DNA of 64,000 bases. Source: Hyperoodon ampullatus. Taxonomy: Eukaryota; Chordata; Mammalia; Artiodactyla; Ziphiidae. The translations under genes and the position numbers were made by a program. Under the pieces are notes generated by a model. The model was not told the origin of the DNA. It ran no database searches and worked only from the letters and a program-made list of their open reading frames with translations. Positions 44,558 to 57,629 of the stretch are shown piece after piece (the first letter of the stretch is position 1; each line of letters starts with the position of its first letter). Location: NCBI GenBank assembly GCA_949752795.1, contig OX457060.1, forward strand, positions 107,148,949 through 107,212,948, given 5' to 3'.

Positions 44558-45905
44558 AAGTGGGTTTTTATAGAGCAGTAGCTATCTGATAGCTGTATTA
44601 AATAAAGCACATGTTTCTAAATTCTTTAAAGTATCATATTTAATTATCTTTCTGATTTTAATTCACTACAATTATAGGATTTCCTACAAACTTTTGAGAA
44701 TCTGTTCTCAGATCCAGCCTTTAATAAGCTATTTTAAATATCTTAGTATTAGATCCTGAGAATATGATTTGGCCCTATATAACACAGTCATTTTTAGTTA
44801 TAATAACTACATAATCACAAATATAGGAAAAGTAAAAATAAAGAATATTTGCCTTTGAGGAATGTAATAAACTATAAGCAATATTTCATTATTCAGAAAT
44901 GAGTCAAATAAAGTTTAGCCCTAGATTTGTCCATCTCCCTACTAATGTCAACTGGTTATTGGCTAGGTGAGTGTAGGCAAAGCACAAACATTATCTTTCA
45001 TTTCCCCTTTCCTTCCCTCCCCTTAGTGTCTACTCTCACTCTTCCCAGATCAACAGGGTCTTTCAACAAACTCTGAGTCCCCAGTTAATGATTTCAATCT
45101 AGGAGATGAATATGTCCCAGGTCTTAGCTATGATTTTACTCATTTTTCTGACCCTGAAAAACTAGGCTGACATTATAAATATAACAAGCAGAATATTTGG
45201 AAAATAAAAGTTTTCTTTTGTTGAGAATAACAACTACAATGAAAAAGCTTAATTCCTTGCTATCCTCAGCACTTTATCCATTAATATTTTAGAACATCCT
45301 AATAATATGTTATCTGCTTAATCATTAGATAGAAGCCTATTGACTTTATTCATTGAGTGAAAGCAGATGGCTCCAAATTAACTAGTGAATAGGTTCACAA
45401 ATCTTAAAAATTATCAATATATCAAGAAATGCTTCTAATGAACATATGTGGGAACTTCTTATTTCCCAAGGCTGCCTTCTGAAAATGTGAATGTAGAAGC
45501 AGTAATCTTTAGAAAGGAGGTGAGGTAGACTACTGCACTAGACAGCAATGAGACCTATATTGGGTGAGGTACCTGTATTTTTCAGCAAGATGATTGCCTA
45601 CCATAGCATTCAACTCTTGCAGTCTGTCATGTGGCTGATATGGTGAGAATTAGAGCAGTTTATCTGGGTCAGAGTGTTTACTGAAACTCATTAAAATGTA
45701 AATATATTACTTGAGAAAGGTAACACTGTAAGTCACAGAATGTATTAATAATTTAACATGTATTATATTATTCTAAAGTTCTAATAATTGATCTGTTGAC
45801 AAAGCACTTAGAAGATACATTCACTTGCATTTTTAATAATAGGCTTCTCAAACTCAAGATTATTTGAACTCAATTCTTGATCTCCACCATCTGCATAGTC
45901 CCCTC
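44558..45905. other. Non-coding DNA, no recognised feature
   Basis: No repeat or gene recognised. Confidence 0.4.
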
Positions 45906-45909
45906 ACCT

Positions 45910-46307
45910 GTTATTGACTGAATGTGCCCCCTAAAATCATATACTGAAGACTTTATTCCCAATGTGATTGTATTAGGAAGTGAGAGCTCGGGAGGTAATT
46001 AGGTTTAGATGAGGTCATGAGGGTGGATCCCCCCACCCCACCTCCATGATGGAATTAGTGTCCTTATAAGAAGAAGGAGACACCAAATCATCCTCTTTCT
46101 ACCATGTGAGGACAGAGCCCTCACGACTGTGAGCATACAGAAGGAAGCTTCTGTTGGAATTCAGGGAAAGGACACCCACTAGAACAACCCATGCTGGCAT
46201 CCTGATCTCAGACTTTCAGCCTCTAGAACCCTGAGAAAATACATTTCTGTTGTTTAATCCATCCAATCTATGGCATTTTATTATAGAAGTCTGAGCTGAT
46301 TAGACAC
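45910..46307 (+). mobile_element. MLT1-type solo LTR (ERVL-MaLR)
   Basis: TTATTGACTGAATGTGCCCC, CCCAATGTGATTGTATTAGG, GGTAATTAGGTTTAGATGAG, GTCATGAGGGTGGATCCCCC, AGTGTCCTTATAAGAAGAAG, TACCATGTGAGGACAGAGCC and TCAGCCTCTAGAACCCTGAG follow the recalled MLT1 consensus from end to end, closing with TTATAGAAGTCTGAGCTGAT. Solo LTR without internal sequence, heavily decayed but nearly complete (about 398 bp). Confidence 0.92.
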
Positions 46308-46469
46308 CACCCACTCAGCCATCTTCTCAATCCAAGAACCTGGGAATCATGTTTTGTTCATTTATGGTCTGCATATCTCATACCTAAACCAGCAGCAAGT
46401 TCTTTGGACTATTTTATTATGTTTCCTGTTGAAAATCTTCCAATTGCTGGTCCTGCAATAATAATGCAA

Positions 46470-46920
46470 TCTAAACTACTCATTTTAACCCATATTTACC
46501 TCTCCAACACTTCCCTTACCACTCCCCTCTTGATTTACACACTTCAGTCACATTAACCTTTCTGTTACATGCATCACCAAGTCCATTCCCAACTAAGGCT
46601 CTGTACTCCCTCTTGCTTTGCCTGGAAACCTCTTCTTTAATACCTTCTTGTGGCTATCTCATCTTGTCATTCATTTCTCAGTGTATGGTCCTGCTGTCCA
46701 AAGAGCCCTTTTCTGACCATGCTCGCTAAAGTAGCTCCCAATAACACACTTGTCATACTTTATTTCCTTCTGGGAATTTATCACTGTCTGAATGATTATT
46801 AGCTTTTGTTTCTTTGCATGTCTTATTTCTGTCTCACTTTACAAAATATATCCAATAAGATATGAATGTTATTTATCTTATGAGTCGCTATATCCTCAAT
46901 ATGTACAACAGCACCTTAAC
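46470..46920 (+). mobile_element. L2 LINE 3' region
   Basis: ACCACTCCCCTCTTGATTTA, CTTCAGTCACATTAACCTTT, CTCCCTCTTGCTTTGCCTGG, CCCTTTTCTGACCATGCTCG, CTAAAGTAGCTCCCAATAAC and TATCACTGTCTGAATGATTA follow the recalled L2 3' consensus in order. L2 is a long-extinct mammalian LINE; the open frame at 46792-47028 is incidental. Confidence 0.8.
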
Positions 46921-46924
46921 ATAT

Positions 46925-47450
46925 CAAAAATGACTCAAGAAGGTACTTTAAGCAGTATGCTAAAGTATGTTAATAAATTTAATTCTATAACACAATCTAA
47001 AGAAATTTTGTTTACCAAATATATATGATATGCAATACAAAATCATAATTCCAGTCAAATGTTTGAATCAGAAAAGAAACTTTTAAATAAAGCATAACAA
47101 GATCATAGCAGGATTTGCCCTTAAAATATATTTATAAATTGTTCAGCCTCTTTGGTATTTTCTGAACAGAAGCAAAGTAGTAATATTTATAAAATATACC
47201 ATAAAATAATTTTTCAGTTTGCTATATTTTTCAGTAAAACATGTTTACTAATATAACTGTGACAAATTTAAAAATAGAGGAAATTATATTCATTAATAAT
47301 TCCTCCTCCCACACACACAGATTAGGAAAATACAATTACCATTCAATATCAGTTAAATTATCCAATCATGCATTCCTTTCATAAGCATATATAAGTTAAT
47401 GACTATGTATGAGGGTAAGAGTGGCTTTCATATTAGAAAGCAAAGATATT
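46925..47450. other. Non-coding AT-rich DNA, no recognised feature
   Basis: Nothing recognised. Confidence 0.4.
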
Positions 47451-47454
47451 TGTA

Positions 47455-48080
47455 AATGATACAGTCCTGTCCTCAAGGAAATTCATTTAGGTAAAGAGAC
47501 AGACATGAAAATAAATGATTAAAATGCAATGGAGTTATACAGTCAAAAATAGACAGGTACCTAGGCTAACATGGAATCATAGCGGAGGAGGTTTGCAATA
47601 GTTGAAACGCTGTGGGGAGAGGGAGGAGGTGGTTCTGAGCTGAATCTTAAAAGGTGACTAGATGTTAGGAAGACAAAGAAAAGAGGGTGAGTCTATGTAG
47701 GGGGCTATGTGAGAGGCAAAAAATAAAACAAAAGTATAAGAGATGAGGAAAAAGCAGGTAGGACTCATTAGATACTGCTTTGTCTTCTCACTTCTTTGTT
47801 CATCGATCTTTCATTTATTCCCTAAACAAATATTTGAGTAGCTCGTATTAGGTGCCTTGCAGGTACTATGCAAGACACTTCATAGTAAAGAGTTTGAAAT
47901 TTGTATTATAAGTGAGAACAATAGATTTTATGATGGCTTGTATTTTAGGATACATTACTCTGGCATTTCAGTGGAGAGATAAGTTGAAGGGTTTAGGACT
48001 GCAGACAGGAAGGCTGTTGTAATAATCCATGCAAAAGTTGATAATAGTCTGCATTAGGGCAGTGGTAATAGAGTAGAGAG
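47455..48080 (-). mobile_element. Probable ancient L2-like repeat, antisense
   Basis: CAGTCCTGTCCTCAAGGAAA, GAGACAGACATGAAAATAAA, GGAGGTGGTTCTGAGCTGAA, TACATTACTCTGGCATTTCA and AGGCTGTTGTAATAATCCAT resemble a widely dispersed mammalian repeat block (recalled 'cctgccctcaaggagctt … gatcactctggct … attgcagtaatccag'). Decay is heavy and the family name is uncertain. Part of 47770-47880 (AACAAATATTTGAGTAGCTC) resembles a MIR/L2 3' end. Confidence 0.45.
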
Positions 48081-48084
48081 AATG

Positions 48085-49030
48085 AGACAGATTGAAGAAA
48101 TATTTAAGAGAATACAGTAGCAGATTTTACAAGTGAGAGAGAGAAGTAATTGTCAGCCATATGAAGTGAGCAAGGAGAGTTGATTAACCTTTGTCTTTTA
48201 TCAGTTCCTTAATAGCTTGAAAGGCAAAGGTTTTGTAAAATGGCAAGATCTGTCTAGTCTAGGTGCTCCAGCTAAACTCTCTTAAGAAGGAGAAAAGAAG
48301 TCGTCTCTTTTCCTTCTCTCCATGTTGCCCTTGCACTGGTGTCAGAGCCTTACAGACTTCTCTCCCTGAAGGAAGAAGTCTGTAAGACACTGCAGGTCAG
48401 AGGAGAGACAAGAACTCCCACTCCGATCCTGTCATTGTTCTTTAGTCTGTTCCTCTCTTAGTAGATATATCATGAAACTAAATGAGAAAAGAAGAGATAT
48501 CTGAGCATTTTGCATGTGCACAGCTTGGATTTTTACATACTGCCCTTACTAAATAAGAACCAGGAAGGGGCTATTTAATTGACCCTCTGCCCTTGGGTTG
48601 GATTCCAACTAAAGATTTCAGTATAGCCTAGGCTTTTCATTTACAATCACCAAGAGAGAAAACAGTATAATCATTGTTTTACAGTATGATTTTTAATTAC
48701 CAGCATATTTTTAATGTTTATGTAAGCAAACTTGCTTTCTTTATAAAGACGGATACAAAATTCCAAAACACTGAACTTAAAAAAAACTAGTTCAATTCTT
48801 AAACAGAAAATTCCAATAAAATTTTTCTAATACAAAGTATCTCACCAGACTATTATAACAATTGGATTAATTTCTGATTAAAGAATTATTCTAATTTAAT
48901 TATCTATAAGTCTAGATAAGATTATATTTGCAAGTTCAAAAATATCTTGTCTCCTTTATTTATAAATATACTACTACTCATATATAAAAATATATTTCAA
49001 TTCTTAATGAATATTTATTTCTAACTATAA
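48085..49030. other. Non-coding DNA, no recognised repeat
   Basis: Contains an inverted repeat at 48349-48386 (annotated separately); otherwise AT-rich with nothing recognised. Confidence 0.4.
48349..48386. other. Inverted repeat able to form a 13-bp stem
   Basis: CTTACAGACTTCT (48349-48361) and its exact reverse complement AGAAGTCTGTAAG (48374-48386) enclose a 12-nt loop that can add a short TCC/GGA stem after a bulge. The stem is shorter than a typical miRNA precursor. It could be an RNA hairpin or simply a chance or transposon-derived palindrome. Confidence 0.5.
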
Positions 49031-49053
49031 TGTAAAGAAATGAACAGGTAGAA

Positions 49054-49276
49054 TATGTAAAATAGATAGCTAGTGGGAAGCAGCTGCATAGCACAGGGAG
49101 AGCAGCTCGGTGCTTTGTGACCACCTAGAGGGGTGGGATAGGGAGGGTGGGAGGGGGATGCAAGGGGGAGGGGATATGGGGATATATGTATACATATAGC
49201 TGATTCACTTTGTTACATAGCAGAAACTAATACAACATTGTAAAACAATTATACTCCAATAAAGATGTTAAAAAAA
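49054..49276 (+). mobile_element. 5'-truncated LINE-1 3' UTR with 20-bp TSD
   Basis: Only the last about 223 bp of a young LINE-1 are present: AGCTAGTGGGAAGCAGCTGC, GTGACCACCTAGAGGGGTGG, GGGATATGGGGATATATGTA, CATTGTAAAACAATTATACT and an A tail. The flanking 20-mers AAAGAAATGAACAGGTAGAA (49034-49053) and AAAGAAATGGACAGGTAGAA (49277-49296) differ at one base. It closely matches the 3' end of the 30-37 kb element. Confidence 0.95.
49258..49263 (+). promoter_or_regulatory. LINE-1 AATAAA polyadenylation signal
   Basis: AATAAA lies just before the A tail of the truncated LINE-1; the full-length copy in this window has AACAAA at the same place. Confidence 0.8.
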
Positions 49277-49296
49277 AAAGAAATGGACAGGTAGAA

Positions 49297-52200
49297 AAAT
49301 TTGAGTTGTACATAGTGGGTAAATTATGTATTTTTTCTCTTCTACTCTAATAACATTGAGTGTTACTCATTATTTCATTTTCATTTAACAACATTCTGGA
49401 AAAACTCTTATTTAATCTAATTTAAGTATTTCCTTTCTAAAGGACATTACATTATGCAGTTAGACAATCTTGAGTGTGTCTTTAATAAAAATCTGTGGAG
49501 ATCTTAAATATTTTCCAAAGGTTTTCTGTTGGATAAAATGAAACTGGAAATCTTTAATATTTGGATATTATACCAAAATCTATGATTGACATTTCCATCA
49601 GTTATAAATTAAAATATTTTATTCTTAAAGTGCATTTAATCACATGATTGAGAGTACAACTTAGGCATTGAAACAACAGAGTGATTGCAATAACTTTTGG
49701 TACTTTTATTTTTTTAACTGGTATATTAAAATTAATTACATTTATTTTAGCCTTAAAATGATAAGAAATTGACTAGAACAGCTAGTACAAAAGTGAATTA
49801 AAATAGTAGTGGCAAAGATTGAATGAACTCTAGGTCATAAGTGGGCTGCAGTCTCTTTCTTTATACTTAAAAATTAAGAAGAATTAAGAATTTTTAGACT
49901 ACAGTCCAGCAGGATTTAAAATATAGAAATATGTCATTTTACTTTAAGTGCTTCCAGATAGATAGGTAGATAAGTATAGATATAAAACTTTATATCTATA
50001 TATAGATATAGATATCCTGTCTATACAGTTTTAGAGTTTTAATTGATATTTAGTATGCAGAAGTGGATAGGCATCTATGCTTATATGATGCCTCAATTTT
50101 TCAACAACATTCAGTCAACTTGTGTACTTTACTTTGTGTAAAGGTCATATTTGGGTGCCTGACCTCCTCTGTAGCATGGAGTAGGAAGGTGGGGAATAAC
50201 AGACCTGCCTACTTTTACATATACCCATCACCACCAGCAGCCTGACAGAATGTCTGAAATTCCCTGAATGTCTGAAATTATGTAGGATATTATGTGACTA
50301 TATTAACTGTGATGGATAATGCAAAAAGTTAAGTGTTTTGTAAAGTATACAGAGCTATAAAAAGTGTAAGCTATTATCAGCACACAAGTCATACTTTGTC
50401 ATTATTGTTTTTATCATGTCTACTAAAAAAAAGAAACTATCATTTATCTAAAAAGGCATTAGAAAAGTTCTATTTGAACACATAAAAGCCATCTGTAATA
50501 ATGAAATGTTACAAATATCAAAAAGAATATATTTATATAAATATCTTGTCAATAAATATTTAAATATTAATCTATTTAAATATCTTATCAGTAAAGATTG
50601 TTATATATATTTTTGTTAGTTTTCCAATAGAATTTCAATATGTCATAATTTAGTAAATTTCAGTGAGTTTGGATACTAAATTATACTAAATTATATTCTT
50701 AATTTTCTCTTTGTTTTAAATGTAAATGTAATACCAGTATGCTAAAACCTATTTTACTTAGGCATATTCTTAATAATTAAAGGCATTCAACAATCATAAG
50801 CTTGCAGTATTTAACAGATTACTATTCTATGAAGAACAGTAGGATCTCTTGGGCAGTCTTTCTGTGTGGAGTTTTATTGATAATACATTTCAGGACACTG
50901 TAATACAAAAATTAACAAAGAAAACATATTTCATCATCTCTTGGGTATTGTCCAATGCAAATTTTACCAGTTCTTTTCTAAGGCAAAACACAAACCTCTC
51001 ACCTATTAAACATGATAAATTAACATAAAAGATACACTGGAGTCCAAAGACAAAATTAAAAAGATAGTTTTACTCACTGGGAAGTCCAAACACAATGGAA
51101 GAACTTGAATTATTTTTACTTTGTGCAACAAAAGAGCCATGAAAGGCATTGTAAACTCAACAAGCATTGTCTTCTTATTTGTACTTTCTATTTGAGAAAA
51201 AGTATTCTTTAGTATATTAAATAACTATATTCCACCCAAAATAGTAAAATTCTATTTATTGAGTCCATTTTCTATTAACATTTAATACATATTTGAAAGT
51301 TATTTCATTCAGAAAAATGTTTCAAAATAACAAAAGTGGAAATATAATATCTAAATTAAAAAAGGAGGCAAGAGTTACAATTAGAAGACAAATGGCTTTT
51401 TACAATGTCAAGGAAGGGAAAATTAGTTCGGTTTTGGTCCAAGGGGAAGAAAATTGTTTCATTAAGAAGAAATGTATTCCAATAAAGGTCTCAAATTTCT
51501 GTAATTGAAAATTTCAACTAAGTTTATGCTCTAATTCAATCATCCATCTCAAAAGATCTCTGTACTTGAGACAATCATGTTTCTACTTTAAACAGACTAC
51601 GCATCATGATAAAACTTTCCAATGTGGGATAAAAATTCTGCTGGATAAAATTCAAAAATTTATCCCTAAAAAAATGTGCTGCTAAAGAAATAAGCGAACT
51701 GTAAGAATCTCCAAAAAGACAAGAAATGCAACCCAAGAGATAAAAAAAAAAAAAAAAGAACACTAAATTGCCTTAGGAACATCTGTTGAACCTTGCTGTA
51801 AGGTAGCCTGAAGACTTTGTTTTAACTGGCTGAGCACCATAAATGAGGCAAAGCCTGAATAGTAGGTTAAATCAGAAAACTCTTCATAAAGATGGAACTC
51901 TGGAAAAAGTATTAGTTTCAGTGGGGTAAAACTCAAAAAATACTAAAATTCAGAAGATGTTTGGGACACTTTTATTTTGCCTAAAGAATCCAAATCTCTC
52001 ATGAGATTTTCTAAACATAGTCTGCTGTCATATATACTTGATGTCAAAATTGACTATCATGTAGTGCTCAAACTATAAGCTGAAGATTTAAAGTTGTCCT
52101 AGGCAGGTCCTTGCCACTACTTACCTAAGAGAAGCAACACAAATAGTCTCAGAAAAAAAGAACTTTAAGTAAAGACTTCAAAAAATCTCCAAGATTTATT

Positions 52201-53335
52201 TTTAAGAATACAAGGTTATCAAAAATCATAAGTAGATAATTGTTACCCTGAGTGAAAGTTAACTGAACAAAAATTTTATAGTCAGGATTTAAAAGTCTAT
52301 AATTATTGAAATTATCAGATACATAATATAAAAATTATATATTTAATATGCTTAGAGAAACAAAACATAGAATTCAAAATATGAGAAAACAAAGAGATTA
52401 TCAAAAAGATCAAGGTAGGTTTGAAAAATAAGCAACATATAAATAAACATAAATATATATATATATATTAAATGCAATGTAAATATATACATGAATAAAA
52501 ATTCAATGCAAGATTTCTTGTGTCTGATATTTATAAGCCAAATTAACACAACCAACTCAAAACTATGACTCATAAGTATAACATTAACAAAATATTTCTT
52601 TAAAATAATTGAAGATTTGACAAGATCAAAAGATTATGTCAAACTCAAAACCCACGGAAATAAATATGTAAGAAAATTTCTTTCTTTGAGAATAAATGTT
52701 GAGATTGGCAAATTTGAATATGGTGTTGGGGGAATAAAATAAAACCACACTGCTTACAGAATACGGGAATTATTTAAAGATAACCATCTCGTTCATAAGG
52801 TTAGGATCAACTGAGGTTGACCAACATTAATTGGAACTGACAGCCCAAATGTAACTCAACTGGATCTTCTGAGAAACCTCAAGCCTTAAATTTAGTTTAA
52901 GGTTGTCTTACACTAGCAGCAACCACAGTCAACTGGCAAACAGACATCTTTTTCTTTAGGCTTCAATTATACTTCCATGTACTTTTTCTTTGTACAATGG
53001 CGTGCACACAGTCAAAGCAATCAAGGCACTCAAGAAAACAATTCAGTGTAAGTTTAACTACAGAAACAGACAAGGAACAGACACAAAATGATTTTGATAT
53101 TGAACATTGGACTCCAAATATAAAGTAACTAATATATATAAATAGCACATATACATATAAAGTTTATATATAAAACTATTTTAAAATATATAGGCCAGAG
53201 GAAACTATAAAAATGATAGTGAATATAAAAATCAAATCAAAATAAATCTAGAAGTAAAAAACACATTAACTAAAATTAAAATACTATATATAAATAGTAT
53301 TTATAGTACCATAAATAATATATGGTTTTATAACT
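49297..53335. other. Non-coding AT-rich DNA, mostly unrecognised
   Basis: About 4 kb. A GATA-type imperfect repeat with self-complementary TATATCTATATATAGATATA lies at about 49962-50016, and an A run sits at 51740-51755. Parts of 52000-53335 may be the decayed 5' region of the LINE-1 that follows, but I could not show it. Short open frames (50063-50245, 51293-51508, 51575-51763, 52352-52573, 52963-53148) have no known domain. Confidence 0.35.
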
Positions 53336-53339
53336 ATTT

Positions 53340-53765
53340 AGACTAAACTGAAAACATAATTGGTAGACTGAAAGAGAGGTCAGAAAAATTACCCAGACTT
53401 GAAAACACAGATTTATATCTATGAAAAATACAATGGGAATAGAAGATGAACCCTTAAGGTCTAATATGCATTTAAATATAAACTCAGAAGAGAGGATAGG
53501 AAAGACACAAAATGTGAACAGTAATCACTAAGTATTTTTAAAACTGATGAAAATTATTAAGCTATAGAATCAAAGAGCCCAATTTATTTAAAAAAGAATA
53601 AATAAAAAAATTCACACACAGATACATGATAATAATACTGCAGAAAACAAAATACAACAAATTCTTGAAAGAGCAGAGGAGGAGGGAAGACAGATCATCA
53701 GTAATGAACAGTGAGTGGACCAGCCTCAGACCAGAGAGTACACTTCGAATGATAATAGAACTCTA
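53340..53765 (+). pseudogene. Decayed old LINE-1 ORF1
   Basis: TAGACTGAAAGAGAGGTCAG with AAAATTACCCAGACTTGAAA, GGTCTAATATGCATTTAAAT, ACTGATGAAAATTATTAAGC, ATCAAAGAGCCCAA and CAAATTCTTGAAAGAGCAGA line up in order with the recalled L1M ORF1 coiled-coil to C-terminal region. All frames are broken. Confidence 0.7.
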
Positions 53766-53770
53766 TATAA

Positions 53771-53808
53771 AACACACCACACACACACACACAGCCACAC
53801 ACACACAT
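53771..53808. repeat. (CA)n microsatellite, interrupted
   Basis: CA dinucleotides interrupted once by AGCC, about 38 bp, between the two LINE-1 pieces. Confidence 0.9.
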
Positions 53809-53934
53809 TACAATTTAATTTTCTAAATTTTTGTTTAATATGATGTTTAGCAAGGTTTCTATTTGTAAGGTCAATGAGCAGAGGTCAACTACATTTTTTA
53901 AAATAAAAAGTTGAAAATTTAAAATAATACATAT

Positions 53935-54360
53935 TTGTAATATTTAAAAAATAAACACTGTCTAGAAATAAATCTAACAAAAGTTACAGAAGAACTATAT
54001 TATAATGCATTAAATATTTATATAAACCATTGAAAAACTCAGTATTATGAAGATATCTTTATTCCACATATTGACTTGGGGATTCAGTTCAGTGTCAATG
54101 AAATCATAACCAGCTGTTTTGTGGAAATTGATAGGCTGATTCTAAATTTTAATATTAGAACAAAGAACCAAGTGTAAGCAAAATCTTCCTATAAAAGAAG
54201 TCCATGGAGGGAGAGGAAGTATTATATAGTTTTATTAAATAAAGCATTATGGTATTAGTGCTCAAGTATAAATAAGTGGACCAATATATTTATGAAAATA
54301 TAACAGAAAAGACATTACAGATCATAAAGAAGAAGATGGGCTATTCTAGTATTTCTCATT
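53935..54360 (+). pseudogene. Decayed old LINE-1 ORF2, C-terminal half
   Basis: AGAAATAAATCTAACAAAAG, TTCCACATATTGACTTGGGG, TTCAGTGTCAATGAAATCAT, ATAGGCTGATTCTAAATTTT and AAGCATTATGGTATTAGTGC correspond to the ORF2 segment between the thumb and C-terminal domain in recalled L1M consensus. Together with the ORF1 piece before it, this looks like one old LINE-1 with a large internal deletion, or two independent fragments. Confidence 0.72.
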
Positions 54361-54559
54361 CCAATATAAGATTCAGCTGTCAGACTTAGTTTTGCTTTTG
54401 TGTTCTGTGGTGGGTTTTAACATTTTCCATCCCTTTACTCTGGTTTTCAACAAAGTTACTATGCTTCATCTAGGTGTGGTTTGTTTTGCATTTATCTAAC
54501 TTTGAGTTCATTGTGATTGGTATCACTCCTCAAAATTTTGATAATTCTCAGCCATTATT

Positions 54560-56240
54560 TTTTATTATTTTGAATTTTTTTAATACAGCAGGTTCTTATT
54601 AGTTATCTATTTTATACATATTGGTGTATATGCATCAACACCAATCTCCCAAATCATCCCACCACCGCCACGCCCCACTTTCCCCCTTGGTGTCCATCTG
54701 TTTGTTATCTACATCTTTCTCTCTATTTCTGCCTTGCAAACCAGTTAATCTGTACCATTTTTCTAGATTCCACATATATACATTAATATATGACATTTGT
54801 TTTTCTCTTTCTGACTTACTTCACTCTGAATGACAGTCTCTAGGTCCATCCACGTCTCTACAAATGACCCAGTTTCGTTCCTTTTAATGGCTGAATAATA
54901 TTCCATTGTATATATGTACCACATCTTCTTTAGCCAGTCATCTGTCGATGGACATTTAGGTCAGTTCCATGACCTGGCTATTGTAAACAGTGCTGCAATG
55001 AACATTGGGGTGCATGGGTCTTTTTGAATTATGGTTTTCTCTGGGTATGTGCCCAGTAGTGGGGTTACTGGTCATATGGTAATTCTATTTTTAGTTTTTT
55101 AAGAAACCTTCATACTCTTCTCCATAGTGACTGTATCAGTTTACATTCCCACCAAGAGGGCAAGAGGGTTCCCTTTTCTCCACACCCTTTCCAGCATTTG
55201 TTGTTTGTAGATTTCCTGATGATGGCCATTCTGACTGGTGTGAGGTGATGCCTCATTGTAGTTTTGATATGCATTTCTCTAGTAATTATTGATGTTGAGC
55301 AGCTTTTCATGTGCCTCTTAGTCATCTGTATGTCTTCTTTGGAGAAATGTCTATTTATGTCTTCTGCCCATTTTTTGATTGGATTGTTTGTTTTATTTTA
55401 ATATTGACCTGCATGAGCTGTTTATATATTTTGGAAATTAATCCTTTGTCCGATGATTCATTTGCAAATATTTTCTCCCATTCTGAGGGTTGTGTTTTAA
55501 TCTATTTTATAGTTTCCTTTGCTGTGCAAAACTTTTAAGTTTCATTAGGTCCCATTTGTTTATTTTTTTTTTAATTTTCATTACTCTAGGAGGTGGGTCA
55601 AAAAAAGATCTTGCTGTGATTTATGTCAAAGAGTGTTTTTCCTATGTTTTCCTCTAAGAGATTTATAGTGTCCGGTCTTACATTTAGGTCTTTAATCCAT
55701 TTTGAGATTATTTTTGTATATAGTGTTATGGAGTGTTCTAATTTCATTCTTTTACATGTAGCTATCCAGGTTTCCCAGCATCACTTATTGAAGAGACTTT
55801 TTTTCCTCTATTGTATATCCTTGCCTCTTTGTCATAGATTAGTTGACCATATGTATGTGGGTTTATCTCTGGGCTTCCTATCCTGTTCCATTGACCTACA
55901 TTTCTGTTTTTGTACCATTACCAGACTCTCTTGATTGCTGCAGCTTTGTAGTATAGACTGAGGTCAAGGAGTCTGATTCCTCCAGATCCGTGTTATTCCC
56001 TCAAGATTGATTTGGCTATTGGGGGTCTTTTATGTCTCCATACAAATTTTAAGATTTTTTGTTCAAGTTGTGTAAAAAATGCATTGGTAATTTGATAGGG
56101 ATTACATTGAATCTGTAGATTGCTTTGGGTAGTATGGTCATTTTCACAATATTGATTCTTCCAATCAAAGAACATGGTATATCTCTCTATCTGTGTCATC
56201 TTTGATTTCTTTCATCAGTGTCTTATAGTTTTCTGATATA
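54560..56240 (-). mobile_element. LINE-1 3' half, antisense, 5'-truncated
   Basis: On the minus strand the element runs from ORF2 (about 56240) to the 3' UTR (AATACAGCAGGTTCTTATTA at 54582). ORF2 pieces visible on the minus strand are 55993-56199 ([40 protein letters not shown]) and 55110-55325 ([20 protein letters not shown], the Cys-containing C-terminal region). The plus-strand frames 55311-55538 and 55623-55934 are shadows. Intermediate divergence and several stops. No TSD could be identified. Confidence 0.93.
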
Positions 56241-56244
56241 TATA

Positions 56245-57625
56245 TATGCACGTAGCTGCATATATTACAATATATATTTTTTCATATATATTTTCTGGAT
56301 TTTCTGTTTGTTCTCATTATATGGATTTGTTCATTACCTAATTCATTGTTACAGGGAAAAGAACTCTGGTAACTTTTTTTTTTTGAACCTGAAAACTAGA
56401 CACTGCTCCTAACATTTCACTACAGTTGAATTCTGTTTTATGTAACTATATTTTAGGACTATAAATGTCTGTTGGCTAAAATTTTCCATATTTTTACTCT
56501 GTTTATTTTTATTGTTACATGGGCATCCAAACAATATTGTCACTGATATAAATTGATGATTCAGTTGAAACAGGGACAAGTTCTACTAACTTTAACCATT
56601 AACATAGCTGCCCAGGTCTACTGATTGGTTTCAACAGAAAAATGTGTGCTCCAACATCTTCTGCTGACTTCTTCATTTTCTTAAAAACCAATTTACTTGC
56701 AGATAGGGAGAGAAAAGCAGGGTATGCATACTGGTGAGAATTATGAAACAAAGATTAATGAATGGTGCTTATCAAAGACCTGCTGAAGTTATGTATTTTG
56801 CACAGGTTTCCTTATACAGCAGTCATTCATTCATTCAGTCTATAGAGTTTAGGACATAAAAATGGAATCATGTCAGATGAGTGAGCTAAGGATATGTGAG
56901 CACTTGAATGGTAGCAATGCATTCCACATACTTCACCTTAATAAAGCTGGGCAAGTCACCCTTCTTATACCTCATTTTTCCCCCTGTCAGCTAAATATGG
57001 GTAACAGTTTTAAGAAATAAAGGATAGGAATGGTATGCAAAATACTTCAACTTTTAATTTACTCTCAAAGCTCTGTTTGACTTTTCAGCATGCCTGCTAT
57101 GGTACCAACAGGTAATTTAAGAGAAATTAATCTGCATTTAAAAAACTAACTATAGATACATTTTAAATGATCATATAAACTGTAGTTATAATTCATAGTA
57201 CCAGTATAATAGACTTTTAGTGTTTGTTGATATCAGATGAATAATTTTGAAAATATTGGAAGCAAGATTTAAGTTGTCATTGTAGCATGCTGTTCTCTTT
57301 ACTTACATTAAGTGAACTGTATCCTAATTAGCTTCTAACTAAACTATTAGTAGCTCACTTTGGATGTCAAGCCAACTATACATCAATAACAAATTATTAC
57401 TCCAATATTCAAACCTTGAAAGATTCATAATACATCCTGTAATATCATTTCCTTTCCTTGGTCAAAAGGACTAGCAAGAATATTGGGCAGTGACAAAAAT
57501 CTTTCTTTATAGAGCAAGACACTTGTTTATCTAGAATGGAAATCACAGTTTCAAGATAAATCCAGATCTCCATCTAAATATCACCTCTGCTTTAGGGTTA
57601 TTTCATTTCAAAATATTTATTCACC
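56245..57625. other. Non-coding DNA, mostly unrecognised
   Basis: A MIR-like stretch lies at 56900-57020 (annotated separately). Otherwise nothing recognised. Confidence 0.4.
56900..57020 (+). mobile_element. MIR SINE fragment
   Basis: GCTGGGCAAGTCACCCTTCT followed by ACCTCATTTTTCCCCCTGTC and GCTAAATATGGGTAACA resembles the MIR core (gggcaagtcacttaacc … cctcatctgtaaaatgggg). Decayed. Confidence 0.6.
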
Positions 57626-57629
57626 ATTT

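Noticed and set aside
51740..51755. A run as a possible processed-pseudogene tail
   Set aside because: No upstream sequence resembling a known mRNA and no target duplication found.
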